Positions 26,335-35,406 of a stretch of DNA of 64,000 nt are shown here, piece after piece; the stretch's first letter is position 1; each line of letters starts with the position of its first letter. The DNA comes from an uncultured bacterium (lineage in GTDB: Bacteria > DUMJ01). Under the pieces are notes generated by a model, which saw only the letters and a program-made list of their open reading frames with translations, was not told the DNA's origin and made no database searches. The translations under genes were made by a program, and so were the position numbers. The stretch spans positions 46,030 to 110,029 of the forward strand of contig CALGNK010000014.1 in assembly GCA_937958695.1 (NCBI GenBank), given 5' to 3'.

Positions 26335-26946
26335 ATGAAAATTTCAAAGACTGTTTTGAGCATCATCTTACTGGCCACTTTCTGTATTTCTAGTTTTTCA
26401 TTTGCTAATGGAAGCGAAGCTGATGCTAGTATAGTGATTCGTCAAGAGACCCTTAATAGATTTTTAGATACCATAGGCGAGGTTAAGAAAACAGATTCTT
26501 TTAGCCTTGTAGGCGTAAAGGGGGAGTACACTTGGATAGTCAAAAACCCTAAAATAATTCTAACACCTGGAAGGGCACGTTTTCAGGCAGAGGTAACGGT
26601 ATCTTTTAAAACGTTGCCTGTTACCTACTCTACTCCTGCCTATGGAGAGGTTTCTATTAAATATGATTCTAACGAGAATAAGATCAATATAAAAGTAGAG
26701 AAGGTAGCTTTTGAAGTTGCTTTTACTCTTTTAGGTAAAAGGGTTGTTGTTGGAGAGGTAGACATATCTAAGATTTACCAGATTGCCTTCTCCTTCCCAG
26801 GGCCAAAACCCTTTGAATCCCTCGTAGAAGTAAGTTTGCCTGATGGAAGTAGAAAAAAGATTAAGATAGAATCTATCCCTGTTTTAGCTATTGAAGATGG
26901 TAGGATTGTCGTAGGCTCTAAGATAGAGTATACACTTATACAGTAA
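26335..26946 (+). CDS. Secreted protein of unknown function
   Basis: 203 residues with a signal peptide (VLSIILLATFCISSFSFA, cut near NGSEA). The mature part is rich in beta-type alternation (VKNPKIILTPGRARFQAEVTVSFKTLPVTYSTP) with no cysteine, no obvious catalytic motif and no membrane helix; it could be a lipid- or ligand-binding beta barrel of the DUF2993/LEA kind. SD AGGAGG precedes ATG. It stands alone between larC and the converging GH5 gene. Not recognised. Confidence 0.75.
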   Translation: MKISKTVLSIILLATFCISSFSFANGSEADASIVIRQETLNRFLDTIGEVKKTDSFSLVGVKGEYTWIVKNPKIILTPGRARFQAEVTVSFKTLPVTYSTPAYGEVSIKYDSNENKINIKVEKVAFEVAFTLLGKRVVVGEVDISKIYQIAFSFPGPKPFESLVEVSLPDGSRKKIKIESIPVLAIEDGRIVVGSKIEYTLIQ

Positions 26947-26948
26947 TA

Positions 26949-27953
26949 TTATTTCTTTACATCTGGTATAAGAGCTCTGAGTAGTGGCATTCGCCATTCT
27001 TCTCTAATGGGATCATATATGCCAAAGCCTGCACAAAACTCCCAATAGCACCAAGGTATATTCTTTTCTTCGCAAGATCTAGCAACAAATGATGTCCATC
27101 TTACTCTAGACTCCATATCTGCTTTGCTATAAGCCCCAAATTCTCCTAAGAATAGTGGCACGTTATTGTGTTTCTTAGACCATTCTAATGCCATATCTAG
27201 CTCGCCAGAGATTATTCTCTTTTCTATATCAGTCCCAAGCCATTTGGTTCCAACTGGAGGGGAAGGGCTCACCCATTCTGCCCCTTGATGGGTAAATCGG
27301 AAAGGATTGTAGTAGTGGAAAGTGACCACTATATTAGGGTCGTTTGGAATCTCTAACTCTTTTAGTTTGTATATACTATTCCAGTCTGTAGGACCTACTA
27401 TGATTTTTCTGGTAGGATTTGTCTTCCTTATAATACCTATAGCTTCTTTTAGAAATTGATTCCAGAGTTTACTGTCTAGATAGTTACACGGTTCATTGAG
27501 CAATTCAAACCATAGCGTTTCGGGATAATCTTTATAATGTCTAGATAGTTGCTCCCAAATCTTTAGAAATCTATCTTTATGTTGCTCTGGCTTTTGCATT
27601 ATCTCTTCGTAGTGGTGTATATTTAAGATTACATAGAGATTGTTCTTTAGAGCGGTGTTTACTACGTGGTCTACTCTATTAAAGAAGTTACTATCAATAG
27701 TATATGGGGGCTTTATATCTGCATGTGCTGACCATCTAACAGGTATTCTCACATGATCAAATCCTGCTTCCTTTATAAGCTTAAAGTATTCATCCCTTAT
27801 TATTACTCCCCATTGCCCTTCTATAGGTGCCTCTAAAGCATTACCCATATTTACCCCACGAAGTATAGGTAAAGGCTTGGCAAAACTTATATTTGTCTTT
27901 ATAGAGACACATAGGATCAAAATAGAGATGATAAAGATCTCTTTTAAGGTCAT
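26949..27953 (-). CDS. Secreted glycoside hydrolase family 5 (endo-beta-glucanase/mannanase)
   Basis: About 334 residues from ATG 27953. A signal peptide (IFIISILILCVSIKTNISFA) precedes a (beta/alpha)8 barrel. The acid/base is Glu154 in FELLNEP and the nucleophile Glu271 in LFLGEFGAY; the usual HVRIPVRW, NIHHYEE and VVTFHYYNPF segments are present. No carbohydrate-binding module or sortase motif. An ATG two codons upstream (27959) is too close to GGAGGAGG. It cleaves beta-1,4-glucan or mannan outside the cell; exact specificity is not evident. Confidence 0.95.
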   Translation of the reverse strand: MTLKEIFIISILILCVSIKTNISFAKPLPILRGVNMGNALEAPIEGQWGVIIRDEYFKLIKEAGFDHVRIPVRWSAHADIKPPYTIDSNFFNRVDHVVNTALKNNLYVILNIHHYEEIMQKPEQHKDRFLKIWEQLSRHYKDYPETLWFELLNEPCNYLDSKLWNQFLKEAIGIIRKTNPTRKIIVGPTDWNSIYKLKELEIPNDPNIVVTFHYYNPFRFTHQGAEWVSPSPPVGTKWLGTDIEKRIISGELDMALEWSKKHNNVPLFLGEFGAYSKADMESRVRWTSFVARSCEEKNIPWCYWEFCAGFGIYDPIREEWRMPLLRALIPDVKK

Positions 27954-28037
27954 AACCATACCTCCTCCTTTAATATTCTTCTTGGTTTGATATTATAAAA
28001 TATATCTATTAGTTTGGCAAAGGAAGGAGAGATTGAT

Positions 28038-28607
28038 ATGACAGGGGTAAGTGATATCTTTAAGGAGATATATGAACTTAGAAGTGTCCTTTTAGACAAG
28101 GAGTTGGTATCTTCTGTAGAGAAGGCTACTCAATTACTTATAGAGACACTCAAAAATGGCAATAAGATTCTTGTAGCTGGTAATGGAGGCTCATCTGCAG
28201 ATAGTCAACATCTTGTAGGAGAGCTCGTAGGTAGGTTTTTAATGGAGAGAAAAGCACTGCCAGCCATAGCCTTAACTACAAATACATCAATACTTACAGC
28301 TATAGGTAACGACTATTCTTTTGATAAGGTCTTCTCTAGGCAAGTGGAAGCCCTAGGTAATAGAGGAGATACTCTTATGGTTATCTCTACAAGTGGAAAT
28401 GCCCAAAATTTAATATCTGCTGTTAATACCGCTAAAAGTTTGTCTATAAATACTATTGGACTTCTAGGCTGCAATGGAGGAAAACTAGGTTCTCTAGTAG
28501 ACATACCCATAATAGTTAGGCTAAACTCAACCCCCAGGATTCAGGAGATACATATAATAATTATCCATACTATATGTCAGTTAGTAGAAGCTGAGCTATG
28601 TAAATAA
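28038..28607 (+). CDS. gmhA: Phosphoheptose isomerase GmhA
   Basis: 189 residues from ATG 28038 (GGAGAG upstream; an earlier TTG at 28014 lacks an SD). The SIS domain has [22 protein letters not shown], which matches the GmhA active site, then [34 protein letters not shown] and the metal-binding [13 protein letters not shown]. It converts sedoheptulose 7-phosphate to glycero-manno-heptose 7-phosphate for LPS core or S-layer heptose. No hldE or gmhB is seen in the window. Confidence 0.95.
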   Translation: MTGVSDIFKEIYELRSVLLDKELVSSVEKATQLLIETLKNGNKILVAGNGGSSADSQHLVGELVGRFLMERKALPAIALTTNTSILTAIGNDYSFDKVFSRQVEALGNRGDTLMVISTSGNAQNLISAVNTAKSLSINTIGLLGCNGGKLGSLVDIPIIVRLNSTPRIQEIHIIIIHTICQLVEAELCK

Positions 28608-28624
28608 AAGAAAATAGAATAATT

Positions 28625-30082
28625 TTATGGGTTCGAATAAAGTGCTCCTAGGAATTCATCCCACTGTGTATAAATTGCAAAGTCAAGAGACTGATAGTAG
28701 CTAAGATAGTTACTGTAATATAGTGAGTTTGGAAGCCATATAGAGATGCCGTGAGAATTTGCCAAGTCACTGCTATGCCATTCCGCTATTACCGCTGAAT
28801 TTACTTTAATCATTACGTTTGTAGCGAGATTACGAATTGTAGTATCACTTATATTACTGTATATATTCTCTGAAAAGTGATATAGGTCTCTGTAATCTGG
28901 ATAACCATAAGCTTGGGTATTAGTTATTGCATTTTGTATATCTGTTTTATAAGTACTCATATTGTTATTTAATGCTGAGGCTAAACTATTACATGCATCC
29001 TTTAAGTCTAAAATTTTACTTAAATCTATTGCAGATTGGGTGACACTACTCCAAGAACTATAGTAGTTACTATATTTATTAACTATTGTAGATGCAAGAG
29101 TTGATGCACTCATAGTTGGATAATTCACCAAACTAGTTAAGATAGTATTATATGGCCACCCATAGCTAGGTTCACTCTCTTCGGAGCCCACTAGGTAGTC
29201 TGCATAATCTTTCACCTGATATGCTATTTCCATCATTGCCATTAAGCAGGCATCCATTCCGAGAACATCTATCTTTCTTCCAACTTGACTTAAGGCAGAT
29301 TTTAACTGAACCATAGTCATATATTTATTAGAAGTATCGTCAAAGGATACCCCTCTTAACCCTAAAGTCTTTCTCTTCCATCCAGCACCATGATTCCAGA
29401 TAACTAAGGCATACTTATCTGCAGGATATTTATTTATGGTCCAAATGACAAAATCTTTTAAAGTATCCGGAGAGCCAAAATCTAATTCATCTGGTGTTGA
29501 CCAGACTTCTTGGAGATAATTATATAAAACTCTATATCTCCAAGCTCCAGGCGTAGAATATCTATCTAGCTGAACAATAATATTTACATCATTAGTTGAA
29601 TTTACTGATTTCATCTCATTCAAGTCTAGATTGGCATAATTTTCCAGATTATTATCACCATTCATAAAGACCATAAATGTCCATTTGGCTTTCCCTGTTT
29701 GATTAAGAACATTTACAGTTATGCTTGTGGTCCCAATATTACCAGCATTATCATAGGCTTTTGCCATTATTGTATGATTGCTATTAGGATATTGTGTTGT
29801 ATCCCAACTATACTCGTATGGAGCCGATGTATCTTCACCTTTTTTAGTTTCATTAATGTAGAACTCTACCTTATTTATACCACTAGGTGCCTTTTCTTTA
29901 CTTCTTTCGATAACAGAAACTTGTATAATGACAGTGCCAGCTACTGTGGCTCCATTTTGAGGATTTATAATTGATACAATTGGAGGAACAGTATCGATGC
30001 ATTCACAGCCATACTGTCCTGTGGAAAAAGAGAAAAGGATAATTGTTAATAAAAGAAGACGTAGGTATTTTCTTTTCATCAT
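28625..30082 (-). CDS. Clostripain-like cysteine peptidase (C11) with Ig-like domain, probable lipoprotein
   Basis: 485 residues. The signal region ends TGQYGC with Cys26 as a possible lipidation site. Residues about 33-125 form a bacterial Ig-like (Big_9/SD-repeat) domain (VEFYINETKKGEDTSAPYEYSWDTTQYPNS). The peptidase C11 domain starts at WTFMVFMNGDNNLENYANLDLNEM and has His231 in IWNHGAGW and Cys279 in GMDACLMAMMEIAYQ. It is predicted to be an extracytoplasmic endopeptidase. Two ATGs in tandem start the gene after AAAGGAG; a small membrane ORF lies upstream on the same strand. Confidence 0.93.
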   Translation of the reverse strand: MMKRKYLRLLLLTIILFSFSTGQYGCECIDTVPPIVSIINPQNGATVAGTVIIQVSVIERSKEKAPSGINKVEFYINETKKGEDTSAPYEYSWDTTQYPNSNHTIMAKAYDNAGNIGTTSITVNVLNQTGKAKWTFMVFMNGDNNLENYANLDLNEMKSVNSTNDVNIIVQLDRYSTPGAWRYRVLYNYLQEVWSTPDELDFGSPDTLKDFVIWTINKYPADKYALVIWNHGAGWKRKTLGLRGVSFDDTSNKYMTMVQLKSALSQVGRKIDVLGMDACLMAMMEIAYQVKDYADYLVGSEESEPSYGWPYNTILTSLVNYPTMSASTLASTIVNKYSNYYSSWSSVTQSAIDLSKILDLKDACNSLASALNNNMSTYKTDIQNAITNTQAYGYPDYRDLYHFSENIYSNISDTTIRNLATNVMIKVNSAVIAEWHSSDLANSHGISIWLPNSLYYSNYLSYYQSLDFAIYTQWDEFLGALYSNP

Positions 30083-30103
30083 AGTTTTCTCCTTTCATGG
30101 ATT

Positions 30104-30244
30104 TTATTTTAAACTTATTATATAACTTATTGAGGAAATAATCACTAGTAATGAAAGGCCAAAGATTATCGAAAAGAATATCTTCATCGAGACAGTACTT
30201 CTTCTATCATCTATATCAAGAAATATATAGGTACGCTTTTTCAT
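30104..30244 (-). CDS. Small single-pass membrane protein (46 aa), candidate
   Basis: A 46-codon frame from ATG 30244 to TAA 30104, ending 21 bases before the peptidase gene. It starts MKKRTYIFLDIDDRRS and then has one long hydrophobic stretch (IFFSIIFGLSLLVIISSISY). The basic N-terminus and single helix look like a genuine small membrane protein, but the SD is poor (AGAAGG about 16 bases away). No family recognised. A TATAAT lies about 50 bases upstream of its start on the minus strand. Confidence 0.45.
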   Translation of the reverse strand: MKKRTYIFLDIDDRRSTVSMKIFFSIIFGLSLLVIISSISYIISLK

Positions 30245-30350
30245 AGCTATTTAATAAACCTTCTAAAGATTTCATACCTCTACATATTATTATACCAAGA
30301 GGGTTATAGAAAAATAACGTTTCTCAGTTGTTCCAAATGGTATCGCATTC

Positions 30351-30378
30351 TTGACAAATTTAAAAGAAAGAATAAACT
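30351..30378 (+). promoter_or_regulatory. Promoter of nitroreductase gene
   Basis: TTGACA at 30351-30356 and TAAACT at 30373-30378 with a 16-base spacer, 63 bases before the start codon. Confidence 0.6.
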
Positions 30379-30441
30379 GTGTTAATATAAGTAAGATTTA
30401 GGTTTTGGAAATTTATACTCTTATAGTAAGTAGGAGGGTCT

Positions 30442-30942
30442 ATGAATAAAGTAGTAGAAGTTATAAAGTCAAGGAGAAGTGTAAGAAAATATTTAGATAA
30501 AGAGATTCCTAGAGAGATCTTAGAAGATATAGTTGATTGTGGTAGACTAGCCCCTTCTGGTTATAACAAACAGCCTTGGATCTTTATAGTTGTGATAGAT
30601 AAAGAGATGAAACAAAAGGTAGCAGATGCTACTACTTCTGGTAAGTTTATAAGTTCTGCAGGTGCCTGTATTGCTGTATTCTGTGAAAAAGATGCGGAAA
30701 CTGGTCTTGAAGATGCCTGTGCAGCTACTGAGAATATGATTATTGCAGCTCAGAGTTATGGGCTAGGAACCTGCTGGATAAATGTCTATAAAAAATCACA
30801 GTCACAAAGGATAAAAGAGGTATTTAACTGTCCAGATAATATGGAGCTTATGACACTCATATCGGTTGGATATCCTGCAGAAGAGAATAGACAAGTTCCA
30901 AAGAAGAGTCTGGAAGATGTATTAAGGTGGAATAGCTTCTAG
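30442..30942 (+). CDS. Nitroreductase family protein
   Basis: 166 residues, the short form of the FMN-dependent nitroreductase fold. The N-terminal FMN-binding segment is RRSVRKYLDKEIPREILED, followed by LAPSGYNKQPWIFIVV and, near the C-terminus, YGLGTCWINVY and ISVGYPAE. It reduces nitro compounds, quinones or flavins with NAD(P)H. SD AGGAGG. It is monocistronic and converges on the PHP-domain gene with ten bases between stops. Confidence 0.93.
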   Translation: MNKVVEVIKSRRSVRKYLDKEIPREILEDIVDCGRLAPSGYNKQPWIFIVVIDKEMKQKVADATTSGKFISSAGACIAVFCEKDAETGLEDACAATENMIIAAQSYGLGTCWINVYKKSQSQRIKEVFNCPDNMELMTLISVGYPAEENRQVPKKSLEDVLRWNSF

Positions 30943-30952
30943 AATAGATATT

Positions 30953-32263
30953 TTACCTATAGGCTTCTCCTGAGAAGCTCTTCCTACCAATGTCTGCAAA
31001 TACCTTTATCCTTTCGTTAAGACTTGGATACTTCTTTTTTGTCTCCTCGGAGAACATTCCCTTATTTATATCTTCTGTTGCTGATATCTCATGTCCTATC
31101 AATGCCCAGGTGGATTCTATTAGATTCCTGAACTCTTCTAGCCTTAACTTTTCACATATAAAGGACTGTCTAGGAGAGTTGATGTCTTCTCCACTTATTT
31201 GGAATAATTCATACTTATTGCAAAGGTCCTTTACCCTCTTAAGCTGTTCTAGTGTATTCCTAGATGGCATATATGTTACCGCATCAAATCCAAGGTCCTT
31301 TAGAACTTCAAAGAGTAACTCTAGATACTCGTCTTCAAATTTTTCACTCCTTTTATCTCCAGTAACCGATTCTGTTATATCACCTAGATAGGCATAGGCT
31401 AAGATTGATCCTATCTCTTTAGAGAACTTTACAATCTCTCTAACATCTGGACACTCAGTAGTTGCAGGTATAAAAAATCTAGGAACGAGTTCTGCCTTTA
31501 ATGCCCCTAATAAATCATAATCGTAATATTGATTATCTGAATCTAATAGATAACCTTCTATCTTTCTAGTGAGATTTATTTCCAATTTCTCTTTTAGAAA
31601 ACTTACAAGTTTTTCTCCCCTTCCAAACTTGTCTATTAGCTTGAGCGAAAGTGCATAGAGTATATGTCTTTCTGTTATAGTGCCACCATCTTTATACTGT
31701 GATAATGGAGCTACATCTTCATCAAAGTCTATCTTTATATCAAATGATTCCATTATATTATTTAGTCTTTCTACCATTAATCTGTTCCTCTTGTTTCTTT
31801 CCCCCTGATATATTGAGAAGTAGCTTTTCACCTTTTCTATCTGTGTATGAGGTATACCATGTAGAGATACGTATGCCACAGTCTCTTGGTCTGGGTTATT
31901 CAATTTCCTCCCTTCTACAGGGGTATTAGCAAAATTAACCCTACATTCAACACCTATAGTTGTAGCTATCCCAATAATCTTACCAGCACTGATAAACTCT
32001 CTTGCTCCACTTATTGAATCGTGGTCCATTATACCTGCTGTCATAAGCCCAGCATTATAGGCCATCCATATAGATTTTGTAGGTGAATATGGAGAAAAAG
32101 AATATGTTGTATGTATATGATTATTCACTGCATATTCATTTATAGATGGCTTAGTTATGTAACCTTTATCCACAAGTTCTCTAAGTCTTTTTAGATTGGA
32201 CAATCTGTTATTTACATCAGGGTCATTTAATCCTTGAATAAGTAGTTCTATATTAGTGTTCAT
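30953..32263 (-). CDS. PHP-domain phosphoesterase-like protein
   Basis: 436 residues. The PHP metal motif NNHIHTTYSFSPYSP begins near residue 47, with IMDHDSISGAREF and a later GVECRV segment, as in histidinol-phosphatase and polymerase-associated PHP domains. The rest (RHILYALSLKLIDKFG, and the last 150 residues) is helical and not known to me. Substrate unknown. It begins one base after the stop of an MFS transporter on the same strand, so transporter and hydrolase may handle one compound. Confidence 0.85.
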   Translation of the reverse strand: MNTNIELLIQGLNDPDVNNRLSNLKRLRELVDKGYITKPSINEYAVNNHIHTTYSFSPYSPTKSIWMAYNAGLMTAGIMDHDSISGAREFISAGKIIGIATTIGVECRVNFANTPVEGRKLNNPDQETVAYVSLHGIPHTQIEKVKSYFSIYQGERNKRNRLMVERLNNIMESFDIKIDFDEDVAPLSQYKDGGTITERHILYALSLKLIDKFGRGEKLVSFLKEKLEINLTRKIEGYLLDSDNQYYDYDLLGALKAELVPRFFIPATTECPDVREIVKFSKEIGSILAYAYLGDITESVTGDKRSEKFEDEYLELLFEVLKDLGFDAVTYMPSRNTLEQLKRVKDLCNKYELFQISGEDINSPRQSFICEKLRLEEFRNLIESTWALIGHEISATEDINKGMFSEETKKKYPSLNERIKVFADIGRKSFSGEAYR

Positions 32264-32264
32264 A

Positions 32265-33407
32265 TTAATTCATCTCCTCCTTAAGCTTTAGATTTATACC
32301 GAGTAATCCTGAAAGGAATATAAATGTTGACATAAGAAGAAAACTAGTAAGGTATGTTCCGGAAGCATCCCTAGAGTAGCCTATTAAGTAAGGGACAAAG
32401 ACTGTGCTTAAGTTGAAAAAGAAGCTTAGGATGGCATAGCCTAAACCATATCTATTGGTGATCTTTGGCAGTAGATAGAATACACTAGGGGGAATTAATA
32501 CCGAGAATATCCCTGCTATTACTATTATTATAGGGAGGTTCGAAAAGTATACAAGTATTAGAGAGAAGGATAATAATACAGCTCCAGTAAATAGAATCAG
32601 ATTATGCCTATTTGTTTTATCTAGAAGGTACCCTATAACAGGTGATAGAAAAGAACCAGTTATATAGAGGCTACTAACTGATGATGCATAGGTTGGGGAT
32701 AATCCCCTACTTATAAAATAGTCTGGTGCAAATGTCAAAAAAGATAAAGAACCCGCATTAAATAAAAACCAGATTGCCCCTAGATACCATACCTTTGGAG
32801 AGATCTCTCTAATGGATTTAATAAACTCTATACTGTTATCTTCTGTTTTCTGTGGTTTTTCTTTATAGAAGAGTATTATTAGTATGAATAATAAAGTAGT
32901 AAGCACTAAAACAATATACATAGGGATCTTCCAGTGATATCTTGTTGCTATTGGAGAGAAGATATTGAAAGAGATAAGTACAGCCAAAGGTAGTCCAGTA
33001 CTCCAGAATCCTACCGATTTACCATAATTTTCTCCTTGGAACTCCTCTGCAAGTATCCTTAGTCCTACTATTGCAAAGATAATACCACCGAAACCAATCA
33101 CCACTCTTGATAAAAGCAGAAAGGTGAATTTATTAGCTAAAAGAAATAGTATCTCTCCTAATAGATAAAACATAGTAGCTATAATTACGGGTCTTTTGTT
33201 ACCAAATCTGTCTAAAAAGTATCCTCCAAAGAGTCCAAGAAACAACGGTGGTAATGATGTTATTCCAGTAATTAATCCTGCCTGAGATCTAGTTATACCC
33301 CACTCTCTAATAATATGCGGGATTAATGGGGGAATGATTTGAAAGTTTAGCGATAATATTAATGAGATAAAGTAAGATATAGAGAAATATAGAGCTTTTC
33401 TACTCAC
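32265..33407 (-). CDS. MFS transporter
   Basis: 380 residues with about twelve hydrophobic segments. The MFS loop 2-3 motif appears as GYFLDRFGNKRPVI, and the region between helices 6 and 7 is charged (YKEKPQKTEDNSIE). GTG start at 33407 with AGGAGG seven bases upstream. It resembles nitrate/oxalate or CynX-type uptake carriers only in a general way. Upstream partner of the PHP-domain gene. Confidence 0.9.
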   Translation of the reverse strand: MSRKALYFSISYFISLILSLNFQIIPPLIPHIIREWGITRSQAGLITGITSLPPLFLGLFGGYFLDRFGNKRPVIIATMFYLLGEILFLLANKFTFLLLSRVVIGFGGIIFAIVGLRILAEEFQGENYGKSVGFWSTGLPLAVLISFNIFSPIATRYHWKIPMYIVLVLTTLLFILIILFYKEKPQKTEDNSIEFIKSIREISPKVWYLGAIWFLFNAGSLSFLTFAPDYFISRGLSPTYASSVSSLYITGSFLSPVIGYLLDKTNRHNLILFTGAVLLSFSLILVYFSNLPIIIVIAGIFSVLIPPSVFYLLPKITNRYGLGYAILSFFFNLSTVFVPYLIGYSRDASGTYLTSFLLMSTFIFLSGLLGINLKLKEEMN

Positions 33408-33571
33408 CTATCGTCCTCCTTATTCTAGATTTTTACCTTTAAAATTTTATCTTAATAGGATGGTAAAAACAAGGGCACGTATGATTACAAAGATATGAGT
33501 TATATACCCTTTAAAAGAGCTTATAAAGTATAACTATGTAGCTTAGAGTTTATTCAGAGCTAAGTTAAAAC

Positions 33572-33600
33572 TTGGTAGTATCTAACATCTATGTTATAAT
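33572..33600 (+). promoter_or_regulatory. Promoter of nitrilase-family gene
   Basis: TTGGTA (33572-33577), a 17-base spacer, and TATAAT (33595-33600) that is also preceded by TGT, forming an extended -10. The start codon is 51 bases downstream. Confidence 0.7.
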
Positions 33601-33650
33601 CTAACTTAAAAGTAAGAATAAATAGAAATTGCTAGCAGGGAGGTTCAGAG

Positions 33651-34547
33651 ATGAAAGTTAAGGTCGCTACTGTTTCTATGGCGCGTGAGTATAGGAGTCC
33701 AGAGAATGTTGAGGATAATTTAACTTATATAGAGAATATCTTAAAAGATATAGGTAACATAAAGCCAGATATTGTTGCTTTGCCAGAAACTTTTCCGTAT
33801 GTAGGTCTTCCGATAAAGGCTAGAGATGTCGAAGATATTGTTAAGATAAAAGAATTTATGGCTAACTTAGCTAGAAAGTATAGTATCTATCTTGCAGGCT
33901 CTACTTATGATAGAAGAGACGGAAAAATATATAATTCATTACTTATTTTTAACCGTAGAGGAGAACTTCTTGGTAAATATGATAAGGTACATCCAACCGA
34001 ACCCGAAATGGAAGATGGAGTATCTCCTGGGGCAAAGGATCAAAAGCCTATAGATACAGATTTTGGTAAGATTGGATGTCAGATATGTTTTGATGCCAAT
34101 TGGTCTTCTTATTGGAAATATCAAGTTGATAATGGTGCAAAGTTAATTATATTTTCTTCAGCTTATCCTGGAGGAAGGTTATTGAACTCTATTGCTACGA
34201 TATTTAATATCTTTATCGTTGCTTCTACCTGGGGATTGAAGTCTGGGATTATAGATAAAGTTGGTAGGTGGAGAATAAAAACCGATAGGTTTTCCTACTG
34301 GGTCTGGGATAGGATAGAGCTCGATACAGAAGTATTTCACTGGGACTTTCAACACGATAGGCCTCTAGAGATTTATAAGAGGTACGGTGAAAAGATAAAA
34401 ATAGAATCTTTTGAAGATGAAGCTCTATTTTTAATCGAGCCTCTCACAGAAGATGTAAAGATTGAAGATATAATAAGAGAATTTAATCTTTTAACCTATA
34501 AAGACTATATATCTAGAGCTGAGAATAATCAAGATAAAAGAAGATAA
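33651..34547 (+). CDS. Carbon-nitrogen hydrolase (nitrilase superfamily)
   Basis: 298 residues. The catalytic triad is Glu46 in VALPETF, Lys112 in GKYDKVHPTE and Cys146 in GCQICFDANW, as in the amidase branches of the nitrilase superfamily (CN hydrolase). The segment ETEPEMEDGVSPG suits aliphatic amidase/N-carbamoylase-like members. Cytoplasmic, with no signal peptide. Substrate is not evident; neighbours do not help. SD GGAGG precedes ATG. Confidence 0.93.
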   Translation: MKVKVATVSMAREYRSPENVEDNLTYIENILKDIGNIKPDIVALPETFPYVGLPIKARDVEDIVKIKEFMANLARKYSIYLAGSTYDRRDGKIYNSLLIFNRRGELLGKYDKVHPTEPEMEDGVSPGAKDQKPIDTDFGKIGCQICFDANWSSYWKYQVDNGAKLIIFSSAYPGGRLLNSIATIFNIFIVASTWGLKSGIIDKVGRWRIKTDRFSYWVWDRIELDTEVFHWDFQHDRPLEIYKRYGEKIKIESFEDEALFLIEPLTEDVKIEDIIREFNLLTYKDYISRAENNQDKRR

Positions 34548-34624
34548 ACAAAAGGACAGTCTTTGTCACTCTAGTAGGATATACTATACGTTGAAGTTTA
34601 AGAATAAGCTTTGGAGGTGAAAAT

Positions 34625-35356
34625 ATGGGCTTATACGATAGGGATTATATGAAAAGTGAAGAGTGGCAAAGACGTAATAGATGTTTACCTACTAAAGCTA
34701 CAAAATTACCTGCTAAATCTGAAGAATATCATATCCAGAATTCTCCTAAGAAAAGATCGAAAAAGGTTTTTAAAAATATTTTTTGGATAATTCTATTATT
34801 TATTATAGCTATAATACTAGGTAGTTGTAATATTAGCCATTCCACTAGTCAGAAGGCAACAGATACGACTGAGCAGAAAATTTTGTTAGTTCAAACCCTT
34901 AAATTCGATACTGAGACTATAGATCCTAGCGAGAATGATTGGCATAATCTTTTTGTAGCCGCAGAATATTTGAAAAGATGGAAATCTAGCGATATTAATA
35001 ATGCCATAAAAGTAACCCCAAAAGAACTATATAAGCATACGTGGAAATACATAGGTAAACTTGTAAGGCTTACTATAGAGGTCCTTATGCCAGAAGAGCT
35101 TCCTCCTAACAACAGTTTCTCTAAGATTTTAAATCCAGGTAAGCCTACTACAGTTATGCTAGCTGATATTGATATCGGTGGAGCAGGAGATGCTATCCAA
35201 TACCACTATGCAGGTCCTTTTGAAGGTTTTGATGCCGGAGATAAGGTTGAGATATGTGGTTATGTTATAGGTAAAGCTAAGAATACCAATCGTTTAGGTG
35301 GTACTTGTTATAATATAATTATCGCTGGTAAATATATAAAGAAGGTCAAAAAGTAA
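34625..35356 (+). CDS. Single-pass membrane protein with MGLYDRDY N-terminus
   Basis: 243 residues. It begins MGLYDRDYM, a short motif also found at the N-terminus of other bacterial membrane proteins. A Lys-rich linker, then one membrane helix (IFWIILLFIIAIILGS) near residue 60, then an extracytoplasmic part. The last 100 residues (YIGKLVRLTIEV, GDKVEICGYVIGKA, GTCYNIIIAGKYI) look like a small OB-fold-type beta barrel. Function unknown. SD TGGAGGTG. A terminator follows. Confidence 0.75.
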   Translation: MGLYDRDYMKSEEWQRRNRCLPTKATKLPAKSEEYHIQNSPKKRSKKVFKNIFWIILLFIIAIILGSCNISHSTSQKATDTTEQKILLVQTLKFDTETIDPSENDWHNLFVAAEYLKRWKSSDINNAIKVTPKELYKHTWKYIGKLVRLTIEVLMPEELPPNNSFSKILNPGKPTTVMLADIDIGGAGDAIQYHYAGPFEGFDAGDKVEICGYVIGKAKNTNRLGGTCYNIIIAGKYIKKVKK

Positions 35357-35371
35357 GGGATATAAAAAGTG

Positions 35372-35406
35372 ATAGGGGACAAGATCCTTCTTGCCCCCTA
35401 TTTTTT
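35372..35406. terminator. Terminator shared by converging genes
   Basis: Stem ATAGGGG (35372-35378) plus CAAG (35380-35383) pairs with CTTG (35390-35393) plus CCCCTAT (35395-35401), with one A-C mismatch between the parts; a T-run follows. Both flanking genes end here. Confidence 0.85.

Noticed and set aside
28632..28640. GGTTCGAAT resembling a tRNA T-arm
   Set aside because: It lies at the end of the C11 peptidase gene and has no acceptor or anticodon stem around it. Similar pieces at 12443 and 32537 fail the same test.
34549..34575. Weak hairpin ACAAA...TTTGT after the nitrilase gene as a terminator
   Set aside because: Only five pairs and no T-run.
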